Of a stretch of 64,000 bases of DNA, positions 1 through 9,644 are shown piece after piece. Every line of letters begins with the position of its first letter. Within the stretch, counting starts at the first letter, position 1. A program made the position numbers and the translations under genes. The DNA comes from Planctomycetaceae bacterium (lineage in GTDB: Bacteria; Planctomycetota; Planctomycetia; Planctomycetales; Planctomycetaceae), in the NCBI GenBank assembly GCA_041398825.1, contig JAWKTX010000001.1:806001-870000 (forward strand), given 5' to 3'. Under the pieces are notes generated by a model, which searched no databases, was not told the origin of the DNA, and worked only from the letters and a program-made list of their open reading frames with translations.

Positions 1-267
1 CTGATTGCGAGCAAGGTAGACGACGCCCATCCCGCCACGCCCCAGCATTCGTTCGCAGGTGTAAATGTGGATTTGCTGCCCATCCAGCAGATCATGGTCG
101 AGCGTGATTTCGATCGGTTCGTCCGATGTTTTCCCATCATGGGTCAGCAATAGCGTTTCGGTCGCCGTTCCGTTGGGCGTATGGGTGGTGTTCAACCCGC
201 AGCGAGGGCATTTCGCGGTCCGTGCGGAAAACACTTCGTTGCATGCGACGCAGTAGACTTTTGCCAC
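1..267 (-). CDS. Ser/Thr protein kinase, N-terminal part (gene runs off the window)
   Basis: Only the first 89 codons lie in the window. A GTG start at 267 gives MAKVYCVACN and a small zinc ribbon with two Cys pairs (C6-x2-C9 and C20-x2-C23). It is followed by a linker and then the glycine-rich ATP loop GRGGMGVVYLAR at residues 76-87, which identifies a eukaryotic-type (Hanks) Ser/Thr kinase. The reading frame stays open about 78 bases further upstream without a better start; GTG was chosen because the zinc ribbon begins directly after it. The catalytic loop and any membrane anchor are outside the window. Kinases with an N-terminal zinc ribbon are common in planctomycetes; the substrate cannot be inferred. 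Confidence 0.8.
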   Translation of the reverse strand, partial: MAKVYCVACNEVFSARTAKCPRCGLNTTHTPNGTATETLLLTHDGKTSDEPIEITLDHDLLDGQQIHIYTCERMLGRGGMGVVYLARNQ

Positions 268-462
268 GGGCGGTTCTTTTTGTTCATCAAACTGGAAACG
301 GATGGGTCTCGCCGGATTCGTCAGAGCACGGTACCAGAAGGTTCATGACATTTCTGCCGGGGGCCTGTTCTGAAACTCGGATTCACTTCGAAATGCAATT
401 CGTCCTCGGATCTGAATTCCTGGATCAATCAGCAGTTTGCGCGAGTCAAAATGCAATTGTCC

Positions 463-565
463 AACAGCCGGTTGAAAAACGGGACTGGCCCGAGCAGGAG
501 ACCTGAAAACACGAAAGTTTACAGTCGCCCAGCGAGCCTGTCCCGATTTTTCAGCGACAGCTAAC
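463..565 (+). repeat. Dispersed ~104-bp palindromic element, copy 1
   Basis: The element starts near AACAGCCGGTTGAAAAAC and ends near TTTTTCAGCGACAGCTAAC, so its ends form imperfect inverted repeats. A second inner pair (GCAGGAGAC near the left arm) lets most of the element fold into one hairpin. It shares the core GGGACTGG..CGAGCAGGAGACC with three other places in the window. The right edge CTAAC supplies, on the minus strand, the TAG stop of comEC. Apart from this element, the region 268-560 contains nothing I can identify. Confidence 0.85.
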
Positions 566-3041
566 GCATTCCGGAAACCCGAACGCTGCCAGGGGATTTG
601 CCCTGAAACTCTTCACTGCCGAGCGGTCGCTCCGTAATCCTGATTGAGACGGCACCGCAGACCGATGTGAACAGAAATCTCGTACGTTCGCCGAAGATCC
701 GGGAAAGCTGAGCCTTTGTGGCATCATTTCGGCTGCTGACGATTACCGTTTCCGGCTGGAAAACCCGTTTCGTGTCAGAATTGTTTGAATTCAAGCTTCC
801 GTGATGCGGGCTGATCAGCAGATCGCATTCCGGAAGTTCTGGACTGACTTGTTCGAATCCTCGCCCGTCCAGATCTCCCGGAAAGGCAATCCGATGACCT
901 CTGTATTCTGCAACGGAAAGGAGGCTGAGCTCGTTGTCATTCAGTTCCTGTGAGAGCGCAGAATCGGCCCGAAAGAACGTAATCATGGTTTCGCCGAGTG
1001 TCATACGGTCGCCGCTCGCAACGATCGTGACAGGGATCCGGCGATCTTTGACGTCTTCCAGCAACTCCTGAACAGGGGCTGCATCGGAACGAATGAATTC
1101 GGTCGTTGTGATGAGTTGTCCGACAGGAATCATCTCCAGCAGTCCCGGCAGAGCGTTGTAGTGATCTGCATCTGCATGGGAGACGATCACCGCATCGACC
1201 ATCCGATATCCCAGGTGCCACAGACAGTTGGCGATGGTTTCAGAAGTGCGATGCCCGCGATTCAAGGCCCCGGCATCCATCAGGATCACGTGATTCTCCG
1301 GAGTGATCACGATGGCGGCGTTTCCGTGCCCTACATTCAAAACGGTGCAGTGCAGTTCTCCGGAATGCATTGGCGGCGCAGATGCCAATCGAAATGCGAT
1401 GACCACACAAACTAACTGAATGGTCAGCAAGCAGTATCGCCGTCTCGGGCGTCTTGTCAGAATCTGAAATGCCAGTATCCCGTAAAAGGTCGGACAAAAC
1501 CATGCCGGTAGATCTGCAATTGTGACAGCTCCTGCGTCAAAGCCTGCCGCAAATGAAACGATCGATTGAAGTCCCTGAAGCAGTCTTCCGAACACGAATG
1601 CGGGCGGAATGGCCAGCCAGGGGAGCAGTAATCCTGACAGCAGAAAAAGAAAACCGGCAACCATTGTGAAAGCAGTCAGCGGAATCAGCAAAACGTTGAT
1701 CAGCACTCCCGAAAGCGAAATGACATGGAATTGTGAAGCGACCATTGGCATCGAAAACAGTGTGACCGCCAGCATCTGTCGATATCGATAAGCCAGCCAC
1801 AATCCTGCATTGCCGGCTCGTTCGCGAAACCATTCCTCCCAGGTGATTGCGTCAATGGGGACGCCCTGCTCTGTTTGTCGAGCGCCGCGGGCTGAGTCGA
1901 CGCAGGCCAGTGCAGAAACTGCAAGAAATGAAAGCCAGGCTCCGGTATCGAAGATCAGTGCCGGATCAAAAACCGCAAGCAGGATGACCGTCACGGCAAT
2001 CTGGTTTGACGTTCGCATTGGGCGACCAGTCAGTTGGCTGATCGTTGACAACAGCAGGAAGACCGTTGCTCGAAGAACTGAGGGCCGCAGGTCTGTGAGC
2101 AACGCGTACAGTAAGCAGCTGATTGCCGCAAGAATCAGGGCGTGGCTGTGTTGCACCAGCAGTACATGAAGCACGCGTCGAATAAACAGGAACAGAATTC
2201 CGGTATGAAGGCCGGAGATTGCGAGCAGGTGTAGTGTGCCGCTGAGGATGAACTGTCGTTCGGAGGATGCCTGCAGAAATCCTCGATTGCCGAGCAGCAG
2301 CGCTTCGGCCAGGGGGCGATGTTGTGGTGACAGGTGTTGAGAAATCAAACGGCTGGCCTCCTGCCTTGCCTGATTGAGTCTGCGGCGCGGATTCCACCAC
2401 GAAAGTGAGTCCACCGGAATCATCGCATACGGATGCTGAACAAAAAGGATTCCCGAAAGCCTCTGTCGGAACAGAAAGTTCTCGTAGTTCATTTCTCCCG
2501 GGTTTGATGGAGGGAATACGGTCAGCAGCTTTCCAGTCAATTCGACGGTATCACCCCACCCAGCGCGGCTCAGCGCATTTCCGTCGACGATCACTCGAAA
2601 TCGCGGTGGGCGAACTGATATTCCAGACGCGTTGCCATCGTCTGACAGCCCGGCGATCTCCTGCGATTGAAGAATAAACACCGTTTGAAGTGGCTTTTGT
2701 CCTTCTGTCGTCTGCCACGATTCTCTTTTTTCTCGAACTGAGGGGATGCTTGAAATCTGTCCGCGAACTCGAACTGTGACCCCCTCATCGCTGTGTGGTA
2801 AGAGTTCGGCTTGCGCACGAAGATGGACGTCTTGCCGTTGAAGCAGCAATGCTCCTGCCAGAAAGCTGCCGATGAACAGAATTCGATGCGTCCGGGCCTT
2901 CCCGAACCAGGACGCCACGAGAAGTCCGCAAAGCGTCAGCCAGAGTGCCCCGATCATCCCATGCGAAGTTGGCAGGATGCTGCCGAACCAGATACCGCCT
3001 GCCAGACAACAGGCGACGATAATCGGGACGCTCAACTTCAC
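561..3041 (-). CDS. comEC: ComEC/Rec2-type DNA uptake channel
   Basis: This 826-residue polytopic membrane protein moves single-stranded DNA across the inner membrane during natural transformation. The N-terminus has several membrane segments and a ComEC N-terminal (DUF4131-like) region. The competence domain with many hydrophobic helices spans roughly residues 240-530. The C-terminal third is a metallo-beta-lactamase-like domain with the metal motif SHADADH near residue 617 and SPHHGS near 742. The length is normal for full three-domain ComEC. The start is a GTG placed 2 bases after the nrdR stop, so the two genes form an operon. The stop codon lies in the edge of a dispersed palindromic repeat. 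pilB and pilT near 61-64 kb could provide the pilus for the same uptake process. Confidence 0.93.
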   Translation of the reverse strand: MKLSVPIIVACCLAGGIWFGSILPTSHGMIGALWLTLCGLLVASWFGKARTHRILFIGSFLAGALLLQRQDVHLRAQAELLPHSDEGVTVRVRGQISSIPSVREKRESWQTTEGQKPLQTVFILQSQEIAGLSDDGNASGISVRPPRFRVIVDGNALSRAGWGDTVELTGKLLTVFPPSNPGEMNYENFLFRQRLSGILFVQHPYAMIPVDSLSWWNPRRRLNQARQEASRLISQHLSPQHRPLAEALLLGNRGFLQASSERQFILSGTLHLLAISGLHTGILFLFIRRVLHVLLVQHSHALILAAISCLLYALLTDLRPSVLRATVFLLLSTISQLTGRPMRTSNQIAVTVILLAVFDPALIFDTGAWLSFLAVSALACVDSARGARQTEQGVPIDAITWEEWFRERAGNAGLWLAYRYRQMLAVTLFSMPMVASQFHVISLSGVLINVLLIPLTAFTMVAGFLFLLSGLLLPWLAIPPAFVFGRLLQGLQSIVSFAAGFDAGAVTIADLPAWFCPTFYGILAFQILTRRPRRRYCLLTIQLVCVVIAFRLASAPPMHSGELHCTVLNVGHGNAAIVITPENHVILMDAGALNRGHRTSETIANCLWHLGYRMVDAVIVSHADADHYNALPGLLEMIPVGQLITTTEFIRSDAAPVQELLEDVKDRRIPVTIVASGDRMTLGETMITFFRADSALSQELNDNELSLLSVAEYRGHRIAFPGDLDGRGFEQVSPELPECDLLISPHHGSLNSNNSDTKRVFQPETVIVSSRNDATKAQLSRIFGERTRFLFTSVCGAVSIRITERPLGSEEFQGKSPGSVRVSGMR

Positions 3042-3043
3042 AA

Positions 3044-3508
3044 CTAAGGCTCGCGCCGCCGGTTCTCGAGGATGGGTTGTAATTCATCTACGAAATCGTG
3101 AACGTCTTTGAATTCGCGGTAAACCGAGGCGAATCTGACAAACGCAACTTTGTCGAGGTCCCGTAACAGATTAAAGACGAGCTCACCAATCCGTCGGGAA
3201 GGGACTTCTCGCAGACCATCTTCGTAAATGGCTGCTTCGACATCACCAACAAGTTGATCGATTTGTTCTGCGCTGATGGGCCGCTTGTAGCATGCTTTTT
3301 CAACGCCCGCCCGGATTCGATCTTTATCGAATGCCACGCGTGAGCCGTCTTTCTTGATCACTTTGATCGGCGATTCCTCAATTCTTTCGTAGGTCGTGAA
3401 TCGCCGTGCGCAGGAGAGGCATTCCCGTCGTCGACGAATCGAGAAATCCGCACTCGTGCGGGAATCGATGACTTTCGATTCGTCAAACATGCAAAATGGA
3501 CATCGCAT
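3044..3508 (-). CDS. nrdR: Transcriptional repressor NrdR
   Basis: NrdR is a zinc-ribbon/ATP-cone regulator that represses ribonucleotide reductase genes according to nucleotide levels. The 154-residue protein starts MRCPFC, the family signature, with the second Cys pair in CLSCARRFTTYER, followed by an ATP-cone (VIKKDGSRVAFDKDRI, then roughly residues 50-140). The frame extends 31 codons upstream, but the ATG at 3508 matches the family start exactly. comEC begins 2 bases after the stop. The nrdR-comEC pairing is probably simple co-transcription; no NrdR box or ribonucleotide reductase gene was seen in the window. Confidence 0.95.
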   Translation of the reverse strand: MRCPFCMFDESKVIDSRTSADFSIRRRRECLSCARRFTTYERIEESPIKVIKKDGSRVAFDKDRIRAGVEKACYKRPISAEQIDQLVGDVEAAIYEDGLREVPSRRIGELVFNLLRDLDKVAFVRFASVYREFKDVHDFVDELQPILENRRREP

Positions 3509-3805
3509 TGGGGCGGCCTGAAGGGAGAGAATTGCGGCTGACCAGGGCCAGTGAGGAATACCAATCGCTAATTCTATGCGATATCCAACTTGGAAACGCA
3601 AGAGCGCAGGCCGGAAATCTGTATACCTCAGACATGGCTGTTTTCTGTCCCGTCCGATGGAAGTGTCGGAATTGGCGAGAACTCTCGTCAGGTTTGCCGA
3701 CTGGACGTGAATTCAATTGACGGGTTTGTTGAAATGACCAGCAAACGCGATGGTTCAGCCGGAGGGGGGCAACGGCACGGTCAGCATGCCTGACCAACGT
3801 TAACC

Positions 3806-3909
3806 TAACAGCCTGTTGAAAACGGGACTGGCTCGAGCAGGAGACCTTAGAGCACGATGGTTTACCGTCGTCCTGCGTGCCTGTCTCGGTTTTTCAACGG
3901 ACAGTTAAC
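3806..3909 (+). repeat. Dispersed ~104-bp palindromic element, copy 2
   Basis: This is the clearest copy. It runs from TAACAGCCTGTTGAAAACGG to TTTTTCAACGGACAGTTAAC, with arms that pair over about 25 bases and an inner pair GCAGGAGAC / GTCGTCCTGC. It lies in the 444-base gap between divergent nrdR (minus) and the gene at 3953 (plus). TAAC on both sides may be a short target duplication. The rest of the gap (3509-3805) shows no gene that I can support. Confidence 0.85.
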
Positions 3910-3952
3910 TCAGACTGCGGAAGTGACTCGACTACGGACAAAGTAACAGAAT

Positions 3953-4660
3953 ATGTCAACCAGAATTGATGCAAAGAATCAGGCGAAGTTATGGCATGAA
4001 TCTCCAGCGATCATGGCTGAAGATCTGTCACGGCTTGTGGAGTGGCTGCAGCAGAATGTTCTGATTCCGCCAGTGGATCCGGCCCATCGTAAACGCCGAG
4101 CATTTCTTGTCTCTCCGACTCGTGCAGCAGAGGCGATTGAGCTTTCAGAGCCTCTGGATCTGGCGGTCTACGAATTCGGTCGCGGCCAGAAGAACAGCCG
4201 CGTCAGGCAGACTTTGCTCGCGCCACTACTGGATGCGCTCAGGGAGGCGGTGGAAGGTGATGGAACGGGTGAAGTTCTGCTGGAGGGTTTTCACGATGTG
4301 ATCGAAACGGTGGCAAGAATTCAGGCACGCGCGGACATGCAGCAGCGGGCCGAAGAACGCATTGGGAACCGAAGCGATATTCTGGGAGCGGTGATTGAGG
4401 ATTTTGGTGATGAATTAATTGTCAAGAGCGACAAGAACGGCAGCATTCGAATTCGAGGCGCAAGCAATATTCCGATGTTCATGGCCTTCTGGCGGGCTCA
4501 CGGTCATCGATTGAGCCGCGAGGCATTTCTGGACCTTGACCCCAACGTCAATGAGAAGAATCTTGAACGGCATCGGGTACGACTTTGTGGCCGACTGCAG
4601 GATATTCTGCTTGAAATTGTTCAAAGCGGTAACGGCTACCAGATGCGACGCTGCTCCTGA
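3953..4660 (+). CDS. Hypothetical cytoplasmic protein
   Basis: I do not recognise this 235-residue protein. It has no signal peptide or membrane segment, is rich in charged residues, and looks mostly alpha-helical. The N-terminal half contains many Arg residues (for example HRKRRAF near residue 45). The C-terminal half has a mixed segment near residues 145-175 (DELIVKSDKNGSIRIRG) that may form a short beta sheet. It stands alone, starting 44 bases after repeat copy 2 and ending convergently 30 bases from ald. Coding potential is supported by an uninterrupted frame with codon use like its neighbours. Confidence 0.75.
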   Translation: MSTRIDAKNQAKLWHESPAIMAEDLSRLVEWLQQNVLIPPVDPAHRKRRAFLVSPTRAAEAIELSEPLDLAVYEFGRGQKNSRVRQTLLAPLLDALREAVEGDGTGEVLLEGFHDVIETVARIQARADMQQRAEERIGNRSDILGAVIEDFGDELIVKSDKNGSIRIRGASNIPMFMAFWRAHGHRLSREAFLDLDPNVNEKNLERHRVRLCGRLQDILLEIVQSGNGYQMRRCS

Positions 4661-4689
4661 ATGGTTCTGTGATCTCCGGGGAACAGCTT

Positions 4690-5799
4690 TCAGATCGCTT
4701 TGAATTCTTTCCACGGAATGCTGAATGTTTCGGCAACCGCCTTGTTGGTGACATTTCCTTCCAGAATATTGACCGCGGCGGCAAGTCCGGGGTCCTGGCC
4801 ACACGCTTTCATCAGACCATGGCTGGCAATTCTGAATACATAGGGAAATGTGACGTTGCAGAGGGCGTACGTGCTGGTTCGGCCGACAGCGCCTGGCATG
4901 TTTGTGACACAGTAATGCACAATGTCATCCACAATGTACGTTGGTTCGCCGTGTGTTGTTGGCCGGGATGTTTCGAGGCACCCACCCTGGTCGATACAGA
5001 CATCAATGACCACCGCGCCCGGTTTCATCAGTTTCAGGTCTTCTGCAGTGACCAGTCGCGGCGCGCGTGCTCCGGGTATCAGGACGCCTCCGATCACAAG
5101 ATCCGCCTTCCTCAACTGTTCTCGAATATTGTGACGATCACTGAAGAGGGTGTTCACGTTGGGCGGCATGATATCCTCCAGGTACCTCAATCGATCCACG
5201 TTGACGTCAAGGATTGCGACATCCGCCTGAAAGCCCGCGGCAATTCGGGCGGCATTTTTTCCAACGACACCGCCACCCAGAATTGCGATGTGAGCAGGTT
5301 CGACGCCAGGCACGCCACCCAGCAGAATTCCTCGGCCTTCCTGTGGTCGTTCCAGATACTTGGCACCTTCCTGTATGCTCATGCGCCCTGCTACTTCGCT
5401 CATCGGCGTCAGTAGTGGCAGGTCTCCGCTGCGACCTCGCAGTGTTTCATAGGCGACTGCTGTGGCTTTGCTTTCCATCACGTTTCGGGTGAGGACTTCA
5501 TCCGCGGCAAAATGGAAGTAGGTAAACAGAATCTGCCCTTTTCGCAGCAGGGACCATTCAGAGGCCAAAGGCTCTTTGACTTTCACAATCAATTCTGACT
5601 GCGAGAAGACCTCTTCGTGGGTCTCAATGATCTGAGCCCCGGCTTCGATGTATTGCTCATCCGGTATTCCACTGCCCAGACCAGCGCCTTTTTCTACCAG
5701 TACGGTATGCCCGGCGAGCGTCAGTTCTTCGGCCCCGATCGGCAACATTGCAACTCGATATTCATCTGCTTTGATTTCGCGAGGGAGTCCGACAATCAT
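4690..5799 (-). CDS. ald: Alanine dehydrogenase
   Basis: Ald catalyses reversible NAD-dependent oxidative deamination of L-alanine to pyruvate and ammonia. The 369-residue protein starts MIVGLPREIK, the typical family N-terminus, with substrate-binding residues in EYRVAMLP and VKVKEPLASE. The Rossmann NAD motif is ILGGGVVGKNAAR near residues 170-182, and the C-terminal DVCIDQGGCLETSRPTTH is characteristic. The frame is open 36 codons further upstream, but the ATG at 5799 matches the family. It is divergent from nadC with a 68-base shared promoter region. Confidence 0.96.
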   Translation of the reverse strand: MIVGLPREIKADEYRVAMLPIGAEELTLAGHTVLVEKGAGLGSGIPDEQYIEAGAQIIETHEEVFSQSELIVKVKEPLASEWSLLRKGQILFTYFHFAADEVLTRNVMESKATAVAYETLRGRSGDLPLLTPMSEVAGRMSIQEGAKYLERPQEGRGILLGGVPGVEPAHIAILGGGVVGKNAARIAAGFQADVAILDVNVDRLRYLEDIMPPNVNTLFSDRHNIREQLRKADLVIGGVLIPGARAPRLVTAEDLKLMKPGAVVIDVCIDQGGCLETSRPTTHGEPTYIVDDIVHYCVTNMPGAVGRTSTYALCNVTFPYVFRIASHGLMKACGQDPGLAAAVNILEGNVTNKAVAETFSIPWKEFKAI

Positions 5800-5867
5800 G
5801 TGTTTATGTTCCGCGAGTTTTTTTGTTGAATGAACGTCACAGAGTGGCAACGAAAAGAGAATAAAGC

Positions 5868-6749
5868 ATGGTAGTCGTGTTCGATGAAGCCACAAGGTCT
5901 TCAGCACAACGATTAGTTGGAATGGCTCTGGACGAAGATCTGCGAGACGTCGGAGATATCACCAGCCTGTCAACGATCGCTGCCGACCTCTCTGCATCCG
6001 TCAATATTGTGGCCCGTGAGTCAGGTGTGATTTCCGGAGGGGCCATCGTTCCGATCGTCCTTGAGCAATTGAATGCAGCTGTGGAGGTTCGAATCGATGT
6101 GCCCGACGGTGACGCAGTCCAGCCGGGAACTGTGATCGCATCGCTGTCTGGTAATGTCAGGTCACTTCTGACGGCAGAACGGACGATTTTGAATTTCATG
6201 ATCCATCTGAGCGGGGTCGCCAGCAGGACAGCGCAGTTCGTCCGGGAAGTGAACGGAACGAAGGCTGTAATTCTTGACACCAGAAAAACGTTCCCCGGAT
6301 ACCGGCTACTGCACAAGTATGCGGTCCGCTGCGGTGGCGGCCACAATCACCGAATGGGGTTGTTCGATGGGATCCTGATCAAGGACAACCATCTTGCTGC
6401 ACGCGGCGATCGAAACGTTGGTTCTGCGGTCGCATCGGCCCGCACGTTTCTTGCGAGTCGAGGGGATTCGATTCCCATCGAAATCGAAGTAGATACGCTT
6501 GATCAACTCAGATTTGCGCTGGTTGAACACCCGGAAATCGTCTTACTGGATAATATGTCGATCCAGCAGCTTGAAGAATCCATTCGACTGCGCGACCAGC
6601 TTTCAGCTTCCACGCTGCTGGAGGCCTCCGGGGGGATTTCGCTGGAAACCGTTGGTGCCATTGCCCGAACGGGAGTTGATCGCATCAGTATTGGCGGTCT
6701 CACACATTCGGCCACCGCACTGGATCTTGGCTTTGACTGGCCGTGGTGA
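5868..6749 (+). CDS. nadC: Nicotinate-nucleotide pyrophosphorylase (carboxylating)
   Basis: NadC converts quinolinate and PRPP to nicotinate mononucleotide in de novo NAD synthesis. The 293-residue protein has the normal length. It contains ERTILNFMIHLSGVAS (near residues 104-119), the active-site segment DTRKTFPGYR, GGGHNHRMGL and KDNHL, and the C-terminal barrel motifs LLDNMS and EASGGI. The ATG start fits the family N-terminus. No nadA or nadB lies nearby. It is followed by a strong hairpin shared with the convergent porin gene. Confidence 0.96.
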   Translation: MVVVFDEATRSSAQRLVGMALDEDLRDVGDITSLSTIAADLSASVNIVARESGVISGGAIVPIVLEQLNAAVEVRIDVPDGDAVQPGTVIASLSGNVRSLLTAERTILNFMIHLSGVASRTAQFVREVNGTKAVILDTRKTFPGYRLLHKYAVRCGGGHNHRMGLFDGILIKDNHLAARGDRNVGSAVASARTFLASRGDSIPIEIEVDTLDQLRFALVEHPEIVLLDNMSIQQLEESIRLRDQLSASTLLEASGGISLETVGAIARTGVDRISIGGLTHSATALDLGFDWPW

Positions 6750-6770
6750 ACCTGGCAGTTGCGCATGAAA

Positions 6771-6803
6771 AGGCCCTGCCAGACAATCCGTCCGGCAGGG
6801 CCT
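6771..6803. terminator. Bidirectional terminator-like hairpin
   Basis: AGGCCCTGCC and GGCAGGGCCT form a perfect 10-base stem with a 13-base loop, between the ends of convergent nadC and the BBP7 porin gene. AAAA precedes it on the left, which gives a T run for transcripts coming from the porin side. Confidence 0.75.
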
Positions 6804-6835
6804 GGTTGCACTAAATGCAGTTCCGGTGGAATCTG

Positions 6836-8122
6836 TTAGTAGCGGAATACTGCACCGACACTGAAGCCGTCCAGTACGTAGTTCTTCATCCGCTTGCCCA
6901 GTTGAATGTCTGGTATGAAACCGCCCGCAGGGGCATTCTGGCTATTCCAGTTGATGTTCTCGTAGGGACGAGTGATCCTTGGCATCCACATGAAGTCATA
7001 TCCCCCGAAGAGTGAAAAGTGCGGGTTCAGATGGACTTCACCGGCAAAGCTGACCTGTGTCACGGTCGTGAAGTCTACTTCGCTTTTGGTATATCGGGTT
7101 GCAATACCAGTGCCCAGAGCGTCTGAGGTGACAGCTGCAGAGTTGTCGTTCAGGGCAAATGCAATTCGCGGAGTCACACTCAGTGTCATCCATCGACTGA
7201 CAATGGAGGCTCGTCCTCCGACTTCCGGGCCATAGACATGATTCGACGTATTGGAGATAACACGAGTCACTCGTTCAGTCACAGTTCCGCCCGCATCGTA
7301 ACGTCCATCCAGATTCCATGCTTCGTCAAGATTCAGGTAGCGGAATCCGCCAAGCCACTGCCATTTGAAGCCTTCGCCCGGCAGATATGCTTCTGTCAGA
7401 AGACTGGCTTCGGCTCCCCAAATCTGTGAACTCATCGAAACCTCAATGCTCTTGTCGATGACAATCCCATTCAGTGTTGCGACATCCGAAACACCACCGT
7501 TGTTCAGCAGAGGAATGATGACGTTCGGCGAGAACACATTTCCCAGTTCCGGTGCGAGCGGACTTCGGAAGTTGCGAATATTGCGATTGGCATATGTATC
7601 TTCGCGATCCGACGTGCCAAAGAAGCTCAACTCGGCCGCACCACCATTCAGATCCAGACCCCAGGTTCCGCGAACGCCCGGAATATTGTTCAGTGAAAGT
7701 TGTCCGTTGTCTTCGATGATCGAAGTACCTACAGACAGTCCGCCATTCAGGTTGTCGAAACCTTCAAACTGTTCAGTCCGAAGCCCTGCAACGGGAGCTC
7801 CGATCTTACTGTTCCCAAGGTCCCGGGCATTCCAGTGCAGGTACTCTACCCTGATCCAGCTGCGTCGAGAGACTTCCGTCAGGAAGTGTTCGATTGGCCG
7901 GGAATCGTCCCACAATGCAGGTGCGCTCTCGACATAATGGTCGACGATCGGCGCCTGACGGCCGGATTGCGGCATCTGAATGAATGGCTGATGTCCTGAC
8001 TCGTATGAGCCGTACGGCATGCCTCCATAGGGGGCAGGCCCGTATTGTGCCGCTGCCTGGCTGGATGCAGAAATCAGGATGACCACGGAGGCCAACAGCG
8101 AGTACAGGTTCGGACGGAGCAT
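6836..8122 (-). CDS. BBP7-family outer-membrane beta-barrel protein
   Basis: This 428-residue secreted protein resembles the planctomycete BBP7 / DUF1551 putative porin family. An N-terminal signal peptide (MLRPNLYSLLASVVILISAS..AAAQ) is followed by a Gly/Pro/Tyr-rich stretch (QYGPAPYGGMPYGSYE). The rest is alternating beta strands: RVEYLHWNARDL near residue 90, GLDLNGGAAELSFFGTS, WQWLGGFRYLNLDEAW, and a C-terminal ending VLDGFSVGAVFRY with a terminal aromatic residue typical of barrels. The ATG at 8122 was chosen because the signal peptide begins there, although the frame extends 48 codons upstream. What it transports is unknown. Confidence 0.85.
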   Translation of the reverse strand: MLRPNLYSLLASVVILISASSQAAAQYGPAPYGGMPYGSYESGHQPFIQMPQSGRQAPIVDHYVESAPALWDDSRPIEHFLTEVSRRSWIRVEYLHWNARDLGNSKIGAPVAGLRTEQFEGFDNLNGGLSVGTSIIEDNGQLSLNNIPGVRGTWGLDLNGGAAELSFFGTSDREDTYANRNIRNFRSPLAPELGNVFSPNVIIPLLNNGGVSDVATLNGIVIDKSIEVSMSSQIWGAEASLLTEAYLPGEGFKWQWLGGFRYLNLDEAWNLDGRYDAGGTVTERVTRVISNTSNHVYGPEVGGRASIVSRWMTLSVTPRIAFALNDNSAAVTSDALGTGIATRYTKSEVDFTTVTQVSFAGEVHLNPHFSLFGGYDFMWMPRITRPYENINWNSQNAPAGGFIPDIQLGKRMKNYVLDGFSVGAVFRY

Positions 8123-8414
8123 TTCGAACCGGACCTTTGCATAAGGAGACAATGGGTCGTCAGTGAAGAATCCCGAACTTCGCTGCGAAGGAACTCGCTC
8201 GAGGTTTGGGGGCCGACAACAAACAGCTCGGCAGACACTGACGGATGCGGACCAAACCACTGGCACAGTCCGCTGTCGTCGATATCGGATCCTGACGACT
8301 TTGAACTTTGCCCCAATTCTTTCGATGTCAACGAATCTGCCGGTTTGGAGGTCTGGAGCGACTTTGACGCTGTCTTCAGCGGCAAATGTGACCTGGATTC
8401 GAATGCTTCAGGCG
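8123..8414. other. Intergenic region upstream of the BBP7 gene
   Basis: This 292-base gap lies between the murG stop and the porin start, both on the minus strand. It should carry the porin promoter and leader. No convincing gene, hairpin or repeat was seen. Confidence 0.5.
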
Positions 8415-9644
8415 TCAGTCGGCAGTTTCTGCCGCTGCGATAATCAATGATGCGATTCGTTGCGCTGCATTGTTGAACGGGGTGCGATCGCTGTTGGTTC
8501 CCACAGAATGGCTTTGTGGGCAGCCGGTATCCATCAGATGTCCCGATTCAGCGAAGGCCAGAATAAGGCGCACAATTTGGCCAGCAGCTTCCGGGCTGTG
8601 CTCGTCAATGACGACCGCTTCGAATTCGTTCTGATAGGCGCGAGCGTTTGCCTGCTGGTGCAGGTCTGCCGATTGTCCAAGCGGAACGATGATGGCGGGG
8701 ATACCGATCCAGGCAATTTCTGCCAGCGTCATGGAACCCGCTCTGCAGATAACAAGATCGCAGTCCGCCATTTCCTGAGCAGGGTTGTTGAGAAATGGTA
8801 GAGCCAAGTAGTCGACACTGTCAGAAATTCTGGTATTCGCATCTCCGGCTGACCATTGATTCCCTGTCTGATGTATGACGTGGACGCGATGGTCCGGAAG
8901 CTTAATCTGCTGAAGTGCGTTTAGGCTGAGTTCGTTCAGCCTCCTTGCTCCAAGGCTTCCTCCGGTAATCAGAATTCGCGTGGCGGTACGGGTATGCGCG
9001 GGTTTTTCCTTTCTGCGCGATTGCAGACAGGTAAAGCCCTGTCGGAGAGGAATGCCCGTTTGTTTTTGGGGACAACGAATTGTCTGAGACCATGCTGGAT
9101 CGATGGTCCAGCCAGTCCACATTTCGGCGGCCCATCGAGAGCAGATTCGGTTCGCCTTTCCCGGAACGCTGTTCTGCTCCAGCAGATAAACCGGGATGCC
9201 AAGCAGGCTCGCGGCAGCCACCGTTGGCAGACTGGCAAATCCCCCCAGCCCGACAATCATTTCCGGCTGATGGCGTTTCAAAGCCCTCACGGCAATTCTG
9301 AATGAATTCAGTAAGCTAACGGTCCATTTGCCGGCTTGTAAAACGGCGGAGGGAGAAAACCAGGTTCGTCCCGTGTTGGCGGGAAGAGGCAGGCTTGTTC
9401 GCAGTGGCAGTGCTATCTGATGACACACGGATGATGCAGGCAGGGAACCTGCGAATAAAGACGTGATCTTGCTGTCAATTTCCCGGGCACTGGTCAGAAA
9501 CAGCAAGTCGACAGATCGATCAGCGATCAGGGCCTCTGCGATGGCAATTCCGGCGTTGATATGCCCACCCGAACCACCTCCCGCAAAGCAAATACGAAGT
9601 CGCGATTTAATTGGAGTTGAGTGGCCGCTCTTTGGTGTATTCAC
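8415..9644 (-). CDS. murG: UDP-GlcNAc : lipid I GlcNAc transferase MurG
   Basis: MurG adds GlcNAc to lipid I to make lipid II on the inner face of the cytoplasmic membrane. The 409-residue GT-B protein has the N-terminal loop AGGGSGGHINAG near residues 20-31 (usually GGTGGH), GLGGFASLPTVAAA near 135, EQNSVPGKANR, ITGGSLGARRLNELS near 227, and CRAGSMTLAEIAWIGIPAI near 315, which are all MurG signatures. Its start overlaps the end of the upstream DUF1444-like gene by 38 bases, so the two are probably translated together. No other mur/fts (dcw) gene is adjacent, and mraY is about 50 kb away, in keeping with the scattered wall genes of planctomycetes. Confidence 0.93.
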   Translation of the reverse strand: MNTPKSGHSTPIKSRLRICFAGGGSGGHINAGIAIAEALIADRSVDLLFLTSAREIDSKITSLFAGSLPASSVCHQIALPLRTSLPLPANTGRTWFSPSAVLQAGKWTVSLLNSFRIAVRALKRHQPEMIVGLGGFASLPTVAAASLLGIPVYLLEQNSVPGKANRICSRWAAEMWTGWTIDPAWSQTIRCPQKQTGIPLRQGFTCLQSRRKEKPAHTRTATRILITGGSLGARRLNELSLNALQQIKLPDHRVHVIHQTGNQWSAGDANTRISDSVDYLALPFLNNPAQEMADCDLVICRAGSMTLAEIAWIGIPAIIVPLGQSADLHQQANARAYQNEFEAVVIDEHSPEAAGQIVRLILAFAESGHLMDTGCPQSHSVGTNSDRTPFNNAAQRIASLIIAAAETAD